Assembly: GCF_010468565.1 (NCBI RefSeq)
Contig: NZ_WUEG01000004.1
Coordinates: 358,255-422,254, forward strand
Origin: Allomuricauda sp. TY007
GTDB lineage: Bacteria; Bacteroidota; Bacteroidia; Flavobacteriales; Flavobacteriaceae
Length of the DNA stretch: 64,000 nt
Direction of reading: 5' to 3'
The notes under the pieces are model-generated. The model was given only the letters and a program-made list of their open reading frames with translations, made no database searches and was not told the DNA's origin. A program made the position numbers and the translations under genes. Shown here piece by piece: positions 29,192-37,660 of the stretch. Each line of letters opens with the position of its first letter. Position 1 is the first letter of the stretch.

Positions 29192-29983
29192 TTAATCCAG
29201 GGCCAATACCGGTATCTCGGAGTGCAGGGTCAACAATTTTGTCAATCTTCCTTCCGAAGGTGAGCTTTTTTCGGCATGGTTACGGGGCAATATGGCTAAC
29301 AGATCAATGTTTTTTTCGTTGATGTAATCCAAAATGCCTTGTTCCACATCTTCATTTTTAGTGAAGGTATGATCGGCATAAAAGTGTTCCAAATAGTATT
29401 CCAACAGATTTTCATTGGAGTCTTTGATGGCTTCTTCATCAAAAACGGAATCCTTATAAATGGTAAGCACATGGACACGGGCGTCAAATGCTCTGGCAAC
29501 TTCCAATAGTGTTCCCAAAACGTTCTTATCATCAATTTTTTCGCCACCCATTACCAAAGCAATGTTTTTGGGCTCTTTAATGGCGGTTCCATAAGGAATT
29601 GATATTACAGGGCAATTGGCCTCCAATACCAATTTTGATGTGTTTGTAATGGCTTCGTCCGTAATTTTATCGCCCATAGTGCCCATCATAATCAAATCTG
29701 CTTTGCTCTTTTCTTGGGCTGAAAGAATTGTGCTGGTCACTTTGCCCGTATCGGTGGTGAATTCGGGGCTGACCTTTAATGTTACATTGAAAGAATCCAA
29801 CACTTTTAAAAAATCTCTCTTTAATTTTTCACTATCGGATTCACTAATGGCCATAACGCCTACATAAAGGCCCAAGATATGTATAGCTCTCTCTGTACCC
29901 ACAAAATTGACCACATACTCCAAGGCGTTTACGGATGCCTCGGAAAAATCAAACGGAACTAATATTTTATTTAAACTGCTCAT
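29192..29983 (-). CDS. Universal stress protein, tandem UspA domains
   Basis: A 263-residue protein made of two UspA folds. The first starts ILVPFDFSEASVNALEYVVNF; its ATP-binding loop region reads LIMMGTMGDK then VLEANCPVISIP. The second half is more divergent (NIALVMGGEK start, DLLAILPRNHAEKS, then IPVLALD). Such proteins in Bacteroidota are linked to oxygen limitation and stationary phase. An FNR-like box with a perfect -7 element is 36-78 bases upstream, and pfk follows 79 bases downstream. Confidence 0.88.
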   Translation of the reverse strand: MSSLNKILVPFDFSEASVNALEYVVNFVGTERAIHILGLYVGVMAISESDSEKLKRDFLKVLDSFNVTLKVSPEFTTDTGKVTSTILSAQEKSKADLIMMGTMGDKITDEAITNTSKLVLEANCPVISIPYGTAIKEPKNIALVMGGEKIDDKNVLGTLLEVARAFDARVHVLTIYKDSVFDEEAIKDSNENLLEYYLEHFYADHTFTKNEDVEQGILDYINEKNIDLLAILPRNHAEKSSPSEGRLTKLLTLHSEIPVLALD

Positions 29984-30018
29984 ACCTATTCTATTTTATT
30001 GATTTCAATTCTTGTTTC

Positions 30019-30061
30019 CAAAAGTAGAACCACTCTATGATCTAAAACATGACAGAAGTCA
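30019..30061 (-). promoter_or_regulatory. FNR-type box and -7 element of the first universal stress gene
   Basis: TGACAGAAGTCA at 30050-30061, 23 bases, then TACTTTTG (minus strand, 30019-30026). On the minus strand the box has the flank CCTGAC...GTCATGTTTT, shared with the tonB box and nearly with the hemN box. Confidence 0.8.
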
Positions 30062-30180
30062 GGGTTTTCAACTTTTCCTTGATATTAGCAAAAAATCAGC
30101 GGTCATAAAAGTCAAGGAGGTTATTTTATTGCCTCCATAATAGTTATATTTAAAAGCCGTAAAACAATGTGATTTTAAAT

Positions 30181-31155
30181 ATGGATTTAGTAATCGGAAT
30201 AGATATTGGAGGAACCAAAACCAAGATCGGATTGGTAGATGAAACTGGTAAATGTCATGAAAAAACTTTTTTTAGAACCAAGGAATTCCCAAATCTGGAT
30301 GCTTACCTTGATAAAATAAAAGCTACTTCCGATGAGCTTTTGGCACAATTTGGAAAGGATGCCAATATTATAGGTTGTGGTATTGGCGCTCCAAATGCAT
30401 CCAGCAAAAACGGCACTATTGAAAACGCCAGTAACTTAGTATGGAAAGGCAGTGTTCCCTTGGTTAAACTCCTGAAACAAAGAATGGATACGGACATGCC
30501 CATTCGTATAATGAACGACGCCAGTGCCGCCGCATTGGGCGAAATGCTCTTTGGAGGCGCTAAAAATATGACCGATTTTATTGTAATTACACTTGGTACC
30601 GGCTTTGGAGCCGGGATAGTGGCCAATGGCCAACTTATTGATGGATATGATGGATTTGCAGGCGAATTGGGCCATGTGGACATGACCATGGGAGATGGCA
30701 GGTTGACCGGACTCGGCGTAAAAGGAGGGCTGGAGGCTTATGTATCCGCTACCGGATTAAAGCGAACCGTTATGTACATGCAGAGTAAATATTTGGTGGA
30801 CAGTAGGTTTAGGAGCATCGCCTATAACGACCTCCACGGGGAGGACATTACCCAAGCAGCGGAAGAAGGGGACGAAATTGCCCTTAAAGCTTTTGACTAT
30901 ACAGCTCGAATTATGGCACAGGCGCTGGCCAACTTTACGGCATTTACCCAGCCCGAAGCATTTATTTTAATGGGAGGGCTCACCAATAGCGGTAAATGGA
31001 TCATGACACCTTTGGAAAAATACTTTAACGGGTTCCTTTTGGATGTGTATAAAGGAAAAGTAAAGCTCCTACACTCCAGTATGGAAGGAAAAACTGCCGC
31101 CATTTGTGGTGCTGCCGCCCTTATCTGGGAAAACCAAAAGAAGAAAATTGTTTAA
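30181..31155 (+). CDS. ROK-family glucokinase-like sugar kinase
   Basis: A 324-residue ROK protein: DLVIGIDIGGTKTKIGLVD phosphate loop, IRIMNDASAAALGEMLFGGA with the catalytic Asp, and TLGTGFGAGIVANGQL. The GHVDMTMG segment has the His, but the CxCGxxGC zinc motif usual in ROK proteins is absent; the stretch after it reads GDGRLTGLGVKGGLEAYVSATG. It probably phosphorylates glucose or a related sugar, fitting the neighbouring phosphofructokinase. I start at ATG 30181, giving MDLVIGID, and not at GTG 30169. Divergent from the usp-pfk unit. Confidence 0.82.
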   Translation: MDLVIGIDIGGTKTKIGLVDETGKCHEKTFFRTKEFPNLDAYLDKIKATSDELLAQFGKDANIIGCGIGAPNASSKNGTIENASNLVWKGSVPLVKLLKQRMDTDMPIRIMNDASAAALGEMLFGGAKNMTDFIVITLGTGFGAGIVANGQLIDGYDGFAGELGHVDMTMGDGRLTGLGVKGGLEAYVSATGLKRTVMYMQSKYLVDSRFRSIAYNDLHGEDITQAAEEGDEIALKAFDYTARIMAQALANFTAFTQPEAFILMGGLTNSGKWIMTPLEKYFNGFLLDVYKGKVKLLHSSMEGKTAAICGAAALIWENQKKKIV

Positions 31156-31288
31156 AAACCAGTTTTTATTGAAAAAGGTGAATCCACTACAAGCATTATC
31201 CCTCCAAAAAAAATATATCCCAGAACAACTACTTAATACAAACATCAGTTACTCGGAAAACAAAACTGTTTCGACCTCCATTCAAACC

Positions 31289-31331
31289 TGACTATTGTCA
31301 TGTTTTCTGATTTTGGAGAACGCTACCTTTA
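31289..31331 (+). promoter_or_regulatory. FNR-type box and -7 element of tonB
   Basis: TGACTATTGTCA at 31289-31300, 23 bases, then TACCTTTA at 31324-31331, 23 bases before the tonB ATG. Confidence 0.8.
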
Positions 31332-31353
31332 ACATAGTTAAATAGTAGCAGTC

Positions 31354-32082
31354 ATGAAACCAAAAAAGAACCCAAACGCAGAAATTGGACGCAACAGCGG
31401 TCTATATTTTATGATAGGACTTACTTCGGTATTGTTCATGACATGGCAATCCTTTGAAGTAAAGTTCTATGAAGAGGAATCCAAAGTTTCGGAAGTTGTG
31501 CAGGTAACCGACGAACTTAAGGAAGATGTACCCATTACCGAGATAATCAGGACCGCACCACCCCCACCTCCGCCATCTGCACCTGATGTAATTGAAATTG
31601 TGGAAGATGTGGAAGATGTGAAAGAAACCGTAATTGAAAGTACCGAAAGCAGTCAAGAAACCTATATCGAGGATGTTGTGGTAAAAATCGAGGACGTTGA
31701 AGTGGAAGAAGTTGAGGAAGAAATTGTAGTGCCCTTTGCAGTAATTGAATATGTTCCTGTATTCCCTGGATGCGAGCATCTACAAACTCAAACAGAGCGC
31801 AAAAATTGTTTTAACCAAAAAGTTCAGGAGCATATCAAAGCTACTTTCAATTATCCACCATCGGCTTTGGAAATGGGAATAACGGGCAAAGTCTACGTAC
31901 AGTTTGTAATCGATTCAAACGGTCAGGTGACCGGCATACAAAAAAGAGGCCCGGATAAGCTGTTGGAAAAAGAGGCCGAACGTATTATTGCATCTTTGCC
32001 CAAAGTAAAGCCAGGCGAACAACGTGGCAAAAAAGTAAGTGTAAAGTATAGCATACCTATAAACTTTGTAATGCAAAATTAA
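31354..32082 (+). CDS. TonB-family energy transducer
   Basis: TonB-like protein, 242 residues. One membrane helix lies at about 17-34 (LYFMIGLTSVLFMTW), followed by a proline stretch (PPPPPPSAPD), a long acidic Glu/Val-rich spacer (about 75-125), and a C-terminal TonB domain with GKVYVQFVIDSNGQVTG and the closing YSIPINFVMQN. It would couple ExbBD to TonB-dependent receptors. No exbBD or receptor lies beside it. An FNR-like promoter places it in the low-oxygen set. Confidence 0.88.
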   Translation: MKPKKNPNAEIGRNSGLYFMIGLTSVLFMTWQSFEVKFYEEESKVSEVVQVTDELKEDVPITEIIRTAPPPPPPSAPDVIEIVEDVEDVKETVIESTESSQETYIEDVVVKIEDVEVEEVEEEIVVPFAVIEYVPVFPGCEHLQTQTERKNCFNQKVQEHIKATFNYPPSALEMGITGKVYVQFVIDSNGQVTGIQKRGPDKLLEKEAERIIASLPKVKPGEQRGKKVSVKYSIPINFVMQN

Positions 32083-32106
32083 AAACACCAGGCATACCAA
32101 AAAAAG

Positions 32107-32134
32107 AGGCCCGAGGTAATCCTTGGGCCTTTCT
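32107..32134. terminator. Bidirectional terminator between tonB and the desuccinylase gene
   Basis: A 10-base stem (AGGCCCGAGG at 32107-32116, CCTTGGGCCT at 32121-32130) with a TAAT loop, T-rich on the right and A-rich on the left, so it can stop both convergent transcripts. Confidence 0.75.
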
Positions 32135-33335
32135 ATTGATTGAACCACAAGGTTTTGGTGTACTCTTCATGTTTTGAAGCACTTTCCCTATTTTTGGCCA
32201 CTAAATGGTTTTTATCCAATTTTCTTGCCCTGTAACCCAACAAGTGAAAAAATGATTTGGTAAAAAAACGGGCCACCCTTTGGTCAACCATCAGGGTATC
32301 TTTCTTATCCGTTTCCCAATCCACACCAGGCAATTTCACTAAAATATGGTCTACTTTGAACCTTCTCAATTTTTTGGACAGCCATAACCAAGTTTTGGGT
32401 ATGGGTCTAATAAAATAGAATCCTTCCCTGCCCTGTTTTTGATACAAAGGCATAAAAATCTGTCGTTTTTTGGTTGCCTTTAGGGCAACACCATCAACAA
32501 GGGCCAAATTTGTCCCCTTTGGCACCATTTGAAAGTTGGCAAATCCTGGGTACATTTCAAAATCATTTTCAGGCTCTATATCATGCTGATGATAAATTTC
32601 ATAGAACTTTTGGGAAACCTTGCTCGATTTGGCGATTTCACCCATCAATCTTTTTACTTCGCGCCCCGAAGCATCCAAAGATTGCGTCAAAGTCAAGGAA
32701 TATCGAATAAAATCAATACTGTTTTTGATGGCCTTATTGTCATCATGCCGGCCACTTTCAAAACCAAGGGAAACATAGCCAAGCTCGTTAATGTAGCTCA
32801 ACAATGCGCCTTTTAGGTACTCCTCTATTCCCAAAATTATGGGCAAAGGATAGTTCGATGCGTACTTACGGTTCAGTAAACTATCGTTGAGGACTATAAA
32901 AGGTGAGGTGTCGCTCGATGTGGTATGAAGGTCCAAAAAATAGAATGGGGGATTGCTCTTTTTAAGGATGTCCTGCACCAAAAGATAAAGTTGGTTCAGT
33001 TCGTTTTCCTCGTTATGATGAATCTCATTATTTATAACTATCCGCTCTATCCGCTCGGGCAACCAGATTCTGTTCAGGTCTTCATCTTGAAAACGCTGTC
33101 TACTTTCCAGGGCGCCCAAATTTCCCGAAATGGCATACAGTTCACCGTTGACCTGGGTTTTTTGGGACCTGATTTCACCAAAAACATTTTTTAGGGCAAA
33201 AACTCCAGCGGTCTCATTTCCATGGACACCTCCAAAAAAAACTACAGTGGGGCCTCCTTTCTTGCCTTTAATATGATCGATCACCCTATTGGATCGAGTG
33301 TTTTTTTCCAATGTCATACTTTGCACTAAGGTCAT
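32133..33335 (-). CDS. Succinylglutamate desuccinylase/aspartoacylase-family metallo-hydrolase
   Basis: M14-like zinc enzyme, 400 residues. The zinc ligands are visible in FFGGVHGNETAGVFAL (His and Glu) and YFLDLHTTSSD (His), with LNRIWLP between them. The family removes acyl groups from amino acids; AstE and aspartoacylase have about 320 residues, so roughly 80 residues at the C-terminus are extra. It lies two bases behind the GCS2-CBS gene and must be cotranscribed with it under the FNR-like promoter at 35215-35257. The substrate is unknown. Confidence 0.8.
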   Translation of the reverse strand: MTLVQSMTLEKNTRSNRVIDHIKGKKGGPTVVFFGGVHGNETAGVFALKNVFGEIRSQKTQVNGELYAISGNLGALESRQRFQDEDLNRIWLPERIERIVINNEIHHNEENELNQLYLLVQDILKKSNPPFYFLDLHTTSSDTSPFIVLNDSLLNRKYASNYPLPIILGIEEYLKGALLSYINELGYVSLGFESGRHDDNKAIKNSIDFIRYSLTLTQSLDASGREVKRLMGEIAKSSKVSQKFYEIYHQHDIEPENDFEMYPGFANFQMVPKGTNLALVDGVALKATKKRQIFMPLYQKQGREGFYFIRPIPKTWLWLSKKLRRFKVDHILVKLPGVDWETDKKDTLMVDQRVARFFTKSFFHLLGYRARKLDKNHLVAKNRESASKHEEYTKTLWFNQ

Positions 33336-33337
33336 AA

Positions 33338-35182
33338 TTATAAATCAACTTTACTGATAATGCCCACAATATGGGTACCAACACAAACCGGCAAACATAC
33401 GATTTGGTGTTTCTCCATCATTTTCTTAGCCGTTTCAATTTCTGTTCTTGGCTCTACCGTTACCACATTTTTCACCATAATATCCGATACCCTGACCTCT
33501 TTTTTGTCCAGTTTTTCGAACTTTTCGATATGGCTCCACGTAAGCAGCCCAGCGAGTTCCCCTTTTCCGTTTTCCACAGGAATATGATGGATATTGTTCC
33601 ATTGCATAATGGCCAACGCCAAATTGGCATAATCATCTTCGTAGAGTTTCATGAGTTTGGTGGACATGACCTGTCTTACCCATTGGAACGATTCCTTGGC
33701 CTTCTTCACCCCCCCAATGGGCTTCCATTGGTGCACAGGGATGTTGATCTGCTGGTTTTGGTACATTGATCGGGTCAATTGTACAATGGCACTGTCCAGC
33801 TTCATCTGCTTTTGCAATTCCCTAAAATTATGGATCTGCCATTCTGCACCTGTACCGCCTTTTGCCCTAGCTTCGATAACCCCCAGTAATCTTGTGATAT
33901 CCATTTCATCAACATTGAACTTGCGGAGTCCCTTGTAAGCGATGGGCAGGAGTTCGTCCATAACAATCCTATCCGCTGTCATGGCCTTTCCCATCCAAGA
34001 AAACATGGCATGCCTACCACTTGTTGCTGCCCTTAAAAAGTTTAGTTTGGCGGTTCTAAAATCCATCAAGCTTGGCATATCATCGTATTTTTTGGGCCTT
34101 CCGGCCATCAGTCCCACCCAAAATGCAAAGTTTGCCATTTCATCGATTACGGTAGGGCCTGCAGGTATATAGCGGTTCTCAATACGTAAATGTGGTTTTC
34201 CGTTGCCCACTCCATAGCATGGGCGGTTCCACCGATATACCGTACTGTTGAAGAGGCTCAACGCTTCCAATCTTGGCACGGTTCCTTCTTCAAGTTGTTT
34301 CAACGAGCTTTTTTCAATGGGTTTGGTAAGCAAAATCCGATGGGTGGAAATGTCCTGTTTAAAGATCTCGGCCACGGAATTTTTCTGCCAATGTTCGCCA
34401 AAACCTACCCGGGCCACTTGCTCCTTGACCGCCTTGGTCCAAACCCGAGCGTCCAAACTTTGTTGAAAAAGGGCTGTTCGGGTCTCTCTCCACAACTCTT
34501 TCCCTAAGAGCAATGGAGAATTACAGCATATTCCCAAAACGGGTCCTGAAATGGCCTGTACCCAATTATAACTTTTGATAAAATCGTCGGGGGGAACCTG
34601 CAAATGGAGTTGGAAACTGGTATTGCAGGCTTCAAAAAGAACCGAATCATGCTTAAGGGACAACTCATCCGCACCTTTGATCCTTACTGTAAAATCATCG
34701 CCCCTCCAAGCCTTCAAGACTTCATTTATGCGATAGTACCTCGAGATTGGGGTCATAAAATCCATTCCGAGCTCTTCTTTGCTTATGGTGGGAAGAATAC
34801 CGGTCAAAATAATCTTGACACCATGTTCGTCAGCCGTTTGTTTCACCTTGTCCAACAATTTAACCAGTTGCCGTTCCATATTGGCAAAGCAATCCCTGTC
34901 CAACTTATATGGGTCGAGGTTCGCTTCTATGTTGTAAGTGGCAAATTCGGTGGTAAAATGGCCATCATTGACATCTTTGATAATCTCCAACGATTTTGGA
35001 GAAGGTCTATAATCGCCATTGACCAGGCACATTTCCTGTTCTGCACCGATGCGGACAATATCGTTCTCTATCAATCCGCCTTCCATCATTTTTTCCAAGG
35101 CCCATATATCATCAATAAGATGCTGCACAAACGATTTCCGTTCCACTTCGCTAAACGTACTTTTTCCGATATGCTCTCCCAT
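33338..35182 (-). CDS. GCS2-family carboxylate-amine ligase fused to two CBS domains
   Basis: A 614-residue protein. Residues 1 to about 480 resemble glutamate-cysteine ligase family 2 (RIGAEQEMCLVNGDYRPSP, TEFATYNIEANLDP, the SFQLHLQVP strand and RIENRYIPAGPTVIDEMAN). Residues about 500-614 are two CBS repeats (LYEDDYANLALAIMQWN and VSDIMVKNVVTVEPRTEIE ... IVGIISKVDL), which in other proteins bind adenine nucleotides and regulate activity. The fusion suggests an energy-sensing ligase. True glutathione synthesis is uncertain because no gshB is near. First gene of a two-gene operon with the desuccinylase. Confidence 0.8.
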   Translation of the reverse strand: MGEHIGKSTFSEVERKSFVQHLIDDIWALEKMMEGGLIENDIVRIGAEQEMCLVNGDYRPSPKSLEIIKDVNDGHFTTEFATYNIEANLDPYKLDRDCFANMERQLVKLLDKVKQTADEHGVKIILTGILPTISKEELGMDFMTPISRYYRINEVLKAWRGDDFTVRIKGADELSLKHDSVLFEACNTSFQLHLQVPPDDFIKSYNWVQAISGPVLGICCNSPLLLGKELWRETRTALFQQSLDARVWTKAVKEQVARVGFGEHWQKNSVAEIFKQDISTHRILLTKPIEKSSLKQLEEGTVPRLEALSLFNSTVYRWNRPCYGVGNGKPHLRIENRYIPAGPTVIDEMANFAFWVGLMAGRPKKYDDMPSLMDFRTAKLNFLRAATSGRHAMFSWMGKAMTADRIVMDELLPIAYKGLRKFNVDEMDITRLLGVIEARAKGGTGAEWQIHNFRELQKQMKLDSAIVQLTRSMYQNQQINIPVHQWKPIGGVKKAKESFQWVRQVMSTKLMKLYEDDYANLALAIMQWNNIHHIPVENGKGELAGLLTWSHIEKFEKLDKKEVRVSDIMVKNVVTVEPRTEIETAKKMMEKHQIVCLPVCVGTHIVGIISKVDL

Positions 35183-35214
35183 AGGGTTTGAATTGATTAA
35201 AAATCAGAATCCTT

Positions 35215-35257
35215 TAAAGGTACTATGTCAAGGGAACGAAAAATATGATACCTATCA
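35215..35257 (-). promoter_or_regulatory. FNR-type box and -7 element of the GCS2-CBS operon
   Basis: TGATACCTATCA at 35246-35257, 23 bases, then TACCTTTA on the minus strand (35215-35222), 32 bases before the start codon. It lies 40 bases from the separate hemN box on the other strand. Confidence 0.78.
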
Positions 35258-35297
35258 GACTTTAAACTTCATTTTTCACCATTCTATGTTCCAATCC

Positions 35298-35340
35298 TGA
35301 CAATTATCATGTTTTATGCTATCTGCCCAAGGTACTTTTG
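35298..35340 (+). promoter_or_regulatory. FNR-type box and -7 element of hemN
   Basis: TGACAATTATCA at 35298-35309, 23 bases, then TACTTTTG at 35333-35340, a perfect -7 element. The TTG in this element is also the false upstream start of the hemN frame. Confidence 0.85.
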
Positions 35341-35367
35341 GGGTATAATGAAATCATACATACAATT

Positions 35368-36726
35368 ATGTGCGGATTAGTTCAGAAATACAATGTTCCC
35401 GGGCCACGATATACCAGCTACCCCACCGTTCCATATTGGGATTTGGAGACTTTCTCCGGTAAAAAATGGAATTCCAGCGTACTGAAGGCATATCGGGAAA
35501 GTCCAGACGAGGGAATCAGTTTATATATACACTTGCCCTTTTGTGAAAACCTGTGCACTTTTTGCGGGTGCCACAAGCGCATTACCAAAAGGCACGAGGT
35601 TGAACTGCCTTATATAAAATCGGTAGTAAAGGAATGGGAACTGTATTGCGACCTGTTGGGATCCAGACCTGTTATAAAAGAGCTTCATTTGGGCGGTGGT
35701 ACCCCTACTTTTTTCTCGCCCGAACATTTAAAAATGCTCATTGATGGAATTGTACGCTTAGGCAAAAAGGCAGACAAAGTTGAGTTCAGTTTTGAAGGAC
35801 ACCCCAACAACACCACAAAAGAGCATTTACAGGCCCTATTCGATGTAGGCTTCAGGAGGGTTTCCTATGGTGTACAGGATTACAACCTTACCGTTCAACG
35901 TGCCATCAATAGGATACAGCCCTTTGAGAATGTGAAAAATGTTACCGAATGGGCAAGGGAGATAGGATATACCTCTGTGGGACACGATATTATATATGGA
36001 TTGCCCTTCCAAAGCCTTGACAATGTAATGGAAACCATTAATAAAACCAATGCCCTAAAACCCGACAGAATTGCTTTTTACAGCTACGCCCACGTGCCTT
36101 GGTTAAAAGGAAATGGCCAGCGTGGTTATAAAGATGTGGACCTTCCTACCTCAGAAGAAAAAAAGGCACAATACGAAATGGGCAAAAAAATGCTCACGGA
36201 GTCTGGTTATAAAGATGTTGGCATGGATCATTTCGCCCTGCCAACGGACGGTTTGTACAAGGCACTGGAAAATGGTTCCCTACATCGAAACTTTATGGGC
36301 TATACTGCTTCAAAAACCAAACTTATGATTGGTTTGGGGGCATCCAGTATTAGCGACAGTTGGTATGGATTTGCCCAAAATGTAAAGAGTGTGGAAGAAT
36401 ATCAGAATTTGGTTTCGCACGGGGTTATTCCTATTTTTAGGGGACACATCCTCAATACAGAGGATGAAATCTTAAGAAGGCACATCCTTAATATTATGTG
36501 CCAATTTGAGACCACTTGGAACGCTGAAGAAGAGGAAATAGTCGATTTTGAAAGCATTCTGGCCAATTTATCCGAACTAGAGGCGGACGGACTGGTCGAG
36601 ATCAACAGCCCTAACATTAAAGTAACCGATAAGGGAAGACCTTTTGTAAGAAACATTAGCATGGCATTTGATCTTAAAATGCATCGAAAAAAACCAGACA
36701 CCCGAATATTTTCCATGACCGTTTAA
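35368..36726 (+). CDS. hemN: Oxygen-independent coproporphyrinogen III oxidase
   Basis: Radical-SAM enzyme that makes protoporphyrinogen IX precursor without oxygen. The iron-sulfur motif is in HLPFCENLCTFCGCHKRI (C-X3-C-X2-C-X-C), preceded by the HemN start VPGPRYTSYPTVPYW. LGGGTPTFFSPEHL and RVSYGVQDYNLTVQRAINR are family segments. I start at ATG 35368 (452 residues, the usual HemN length) because the upstream TTG lies within the promoter. Heme supply for the nearby cbb3 oxidase explains its inclusion in the low-oxygen set. A universal stress gene follows 17 bases downstream. Confidence 0.95.
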   Translation: MCGLVQKYNVPGPRYTSYPTVPYWDLETFSGKKWNSSVLKAYRESPDEGISLYIHLPFCENLCTFCGCHKRITKRHEVELPYIKSVVKEWELYCDLLGSRPVIKELHLGGGTPTFFSPEHLKMLIDGIVRLGKKADKVEFSFEGHPNNTTKEHLQALFDVGFRRVSYGVQDYNLTVQRAINRIQPFENVKNVTEWAREIGYTSVGHDIIYGLPFQSLDNVMETINKTNALKPDRIAFYSYAHVPWLKGNGQRGYKDVDLPTSEEKKAQYEMGKKMLTESGYKDVGMDHFALPTDGLYKALENGSLHRNFMGYTASKTKLMIGLGASSISDSWYGFAQNVKSVEEYQNLVSHGVIPIFRGHILNTEDEILRRHILNIMCQFETTWNAEEEEIVDFESILANLSELEADGLVEINSPNIKVTDKGRPFVRNISMAFDLKMHRKKPDTRIFSMTV

Positions 36727-36743
36727 CCTAAAAAACAATAAAA

Positions 36744-37568
36744 ATGAAAAGTATAATCGTACCGGTTGATTTTTCCAATCAATCCGAAAAAGCCCTCAGG
36801 GTCGCAGCTTCTTTAGCAAAAGAGCACAAGGCAGAACTCTATGTACTGCATATGTTAGAACTTTCTCCAGCCATTATGGGGGAATCCGGATATATTTCCC
36901 AAGAACAAGTAGTACACCTTATTAAACTGGGAGAGCAAAGGTTTACCGACTTTTTGGACAAACCTTATTTAAAAGATGTAAAGGTAATACCCGTAATCAA
37001 ACATTATAAAGTATTCAGCGAGGTAGCCGAAGTAGCTGAAAAACATAAGGCAGACCTTATTGTTATGGGGTCACATGGCGCAGATGGCTTACAAGAAATT
37101 TTTATAGGGTCGAACACCGAACGTGTAGTCAGAACTTCAGATGTTCCTGTATTGGTGATCAAAGGCAACGAGGTAAATGGCTTTAACCCAAAGCATTTTG
37201 TATTTGCCTGTGATTTTGAGGAAGAGAGTGTTCCTGCCCTAAAAAAAGCCAAAGAAATGGCAGGGCTTTTAAAGGCCAAGTTGCACCTTGTGTATATAAA
37301 CACTCCTGGAGACGAGTTTATGAGCACCAATGATGCCGCTGAAAAAATCTCCAAATTCCTGGACGAGGCCAAAATAAATATTGGAGTGGAAATATTTAAC
37401 GACTACACTGTCGAAAAAGGCGTTATCAATTACTGCGAGAAAATATCTGCTGACCTTATCGGTATTCCAACGCACGGGAGAAGAGGCCTATCCCACTTTT
37501 TCATGGGAAGTATAGGCGAGGATATTGTCAACCATTCCGAAGCTCCTGTAATAACCTTTAAAATTTAA
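36744..37568 (+). CDS. Universal stress protein, tandem UspA domains
   Basis: A 274-residue double UspA protein. The first domain is IIVPVDFSNQSEKALRVAASLA ... LIVMGSHGADGLQEIFIGSNTERVV with the canonical ATP-loop G-X2-G-X9-G(S/T). The second half is FVFACDFEEESVPALKKAKEMA ... LIGIPTHGRRGLSHFFMGSIGEDIVNHS, so both halves keep a nucleotide-binding loop. It lies 17 bases behind hemN and is cotranscribed from the FNR-like promoter at 35298-35340, ending at the palindromic terminator 37604-37637. Confidence 0.9.
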   Translation: MKSIIVPVDFSNQSEKALRVAASLAKEHKAELYVLHMLELSPAIMGESGYISQEQVVHLIKLGEQRFTDFLDKPYLKDVKVIPVIKHYKVFSEVAEVAEKHKADLIVMGSHGADGLQEIFIGSNTERVVRTSDVPVLVIKGNEVNGFNPKHFVFACDFEEESVPALKKAKEMAGLLKAKLHLVYINTPGDEFMSTNDAAEKISKFLDEAKINIGVEIFNDYTVEKGVINYCEKISADLIGIPTHGRRGLSHFFMGSIGEDIVNHSEAPVITFKI

Positions 37569-37603
37569 TCGGATTGCATTTTTGAATGGTTTCATGCGAT
37601 TCA

Positions 37604-37637
37604 AAAAAAGGGACAATTTTAAAATTGTCCCTTTTTT
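37604..37637. terminator. Bidirectional terminator
   Basis: A perfect 17-base palindrome on each side of 37620.5 (AAAAAAGGGACAATTTT and its complement). The A and T runs serve both the hemN-usp transcript from the left and the cco-hydrolase transcript from the right. Confidence 0.85.
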
Positions 37638-37660
37638 ATGGCATTTAAACCTATAAATCT

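Noticed and set aside
35338..35367. Upstream TTG start for hemN
   Set aside because: The TTG belongs to the TACTTTTG promoter element, so it cannot be translated from that promoter.
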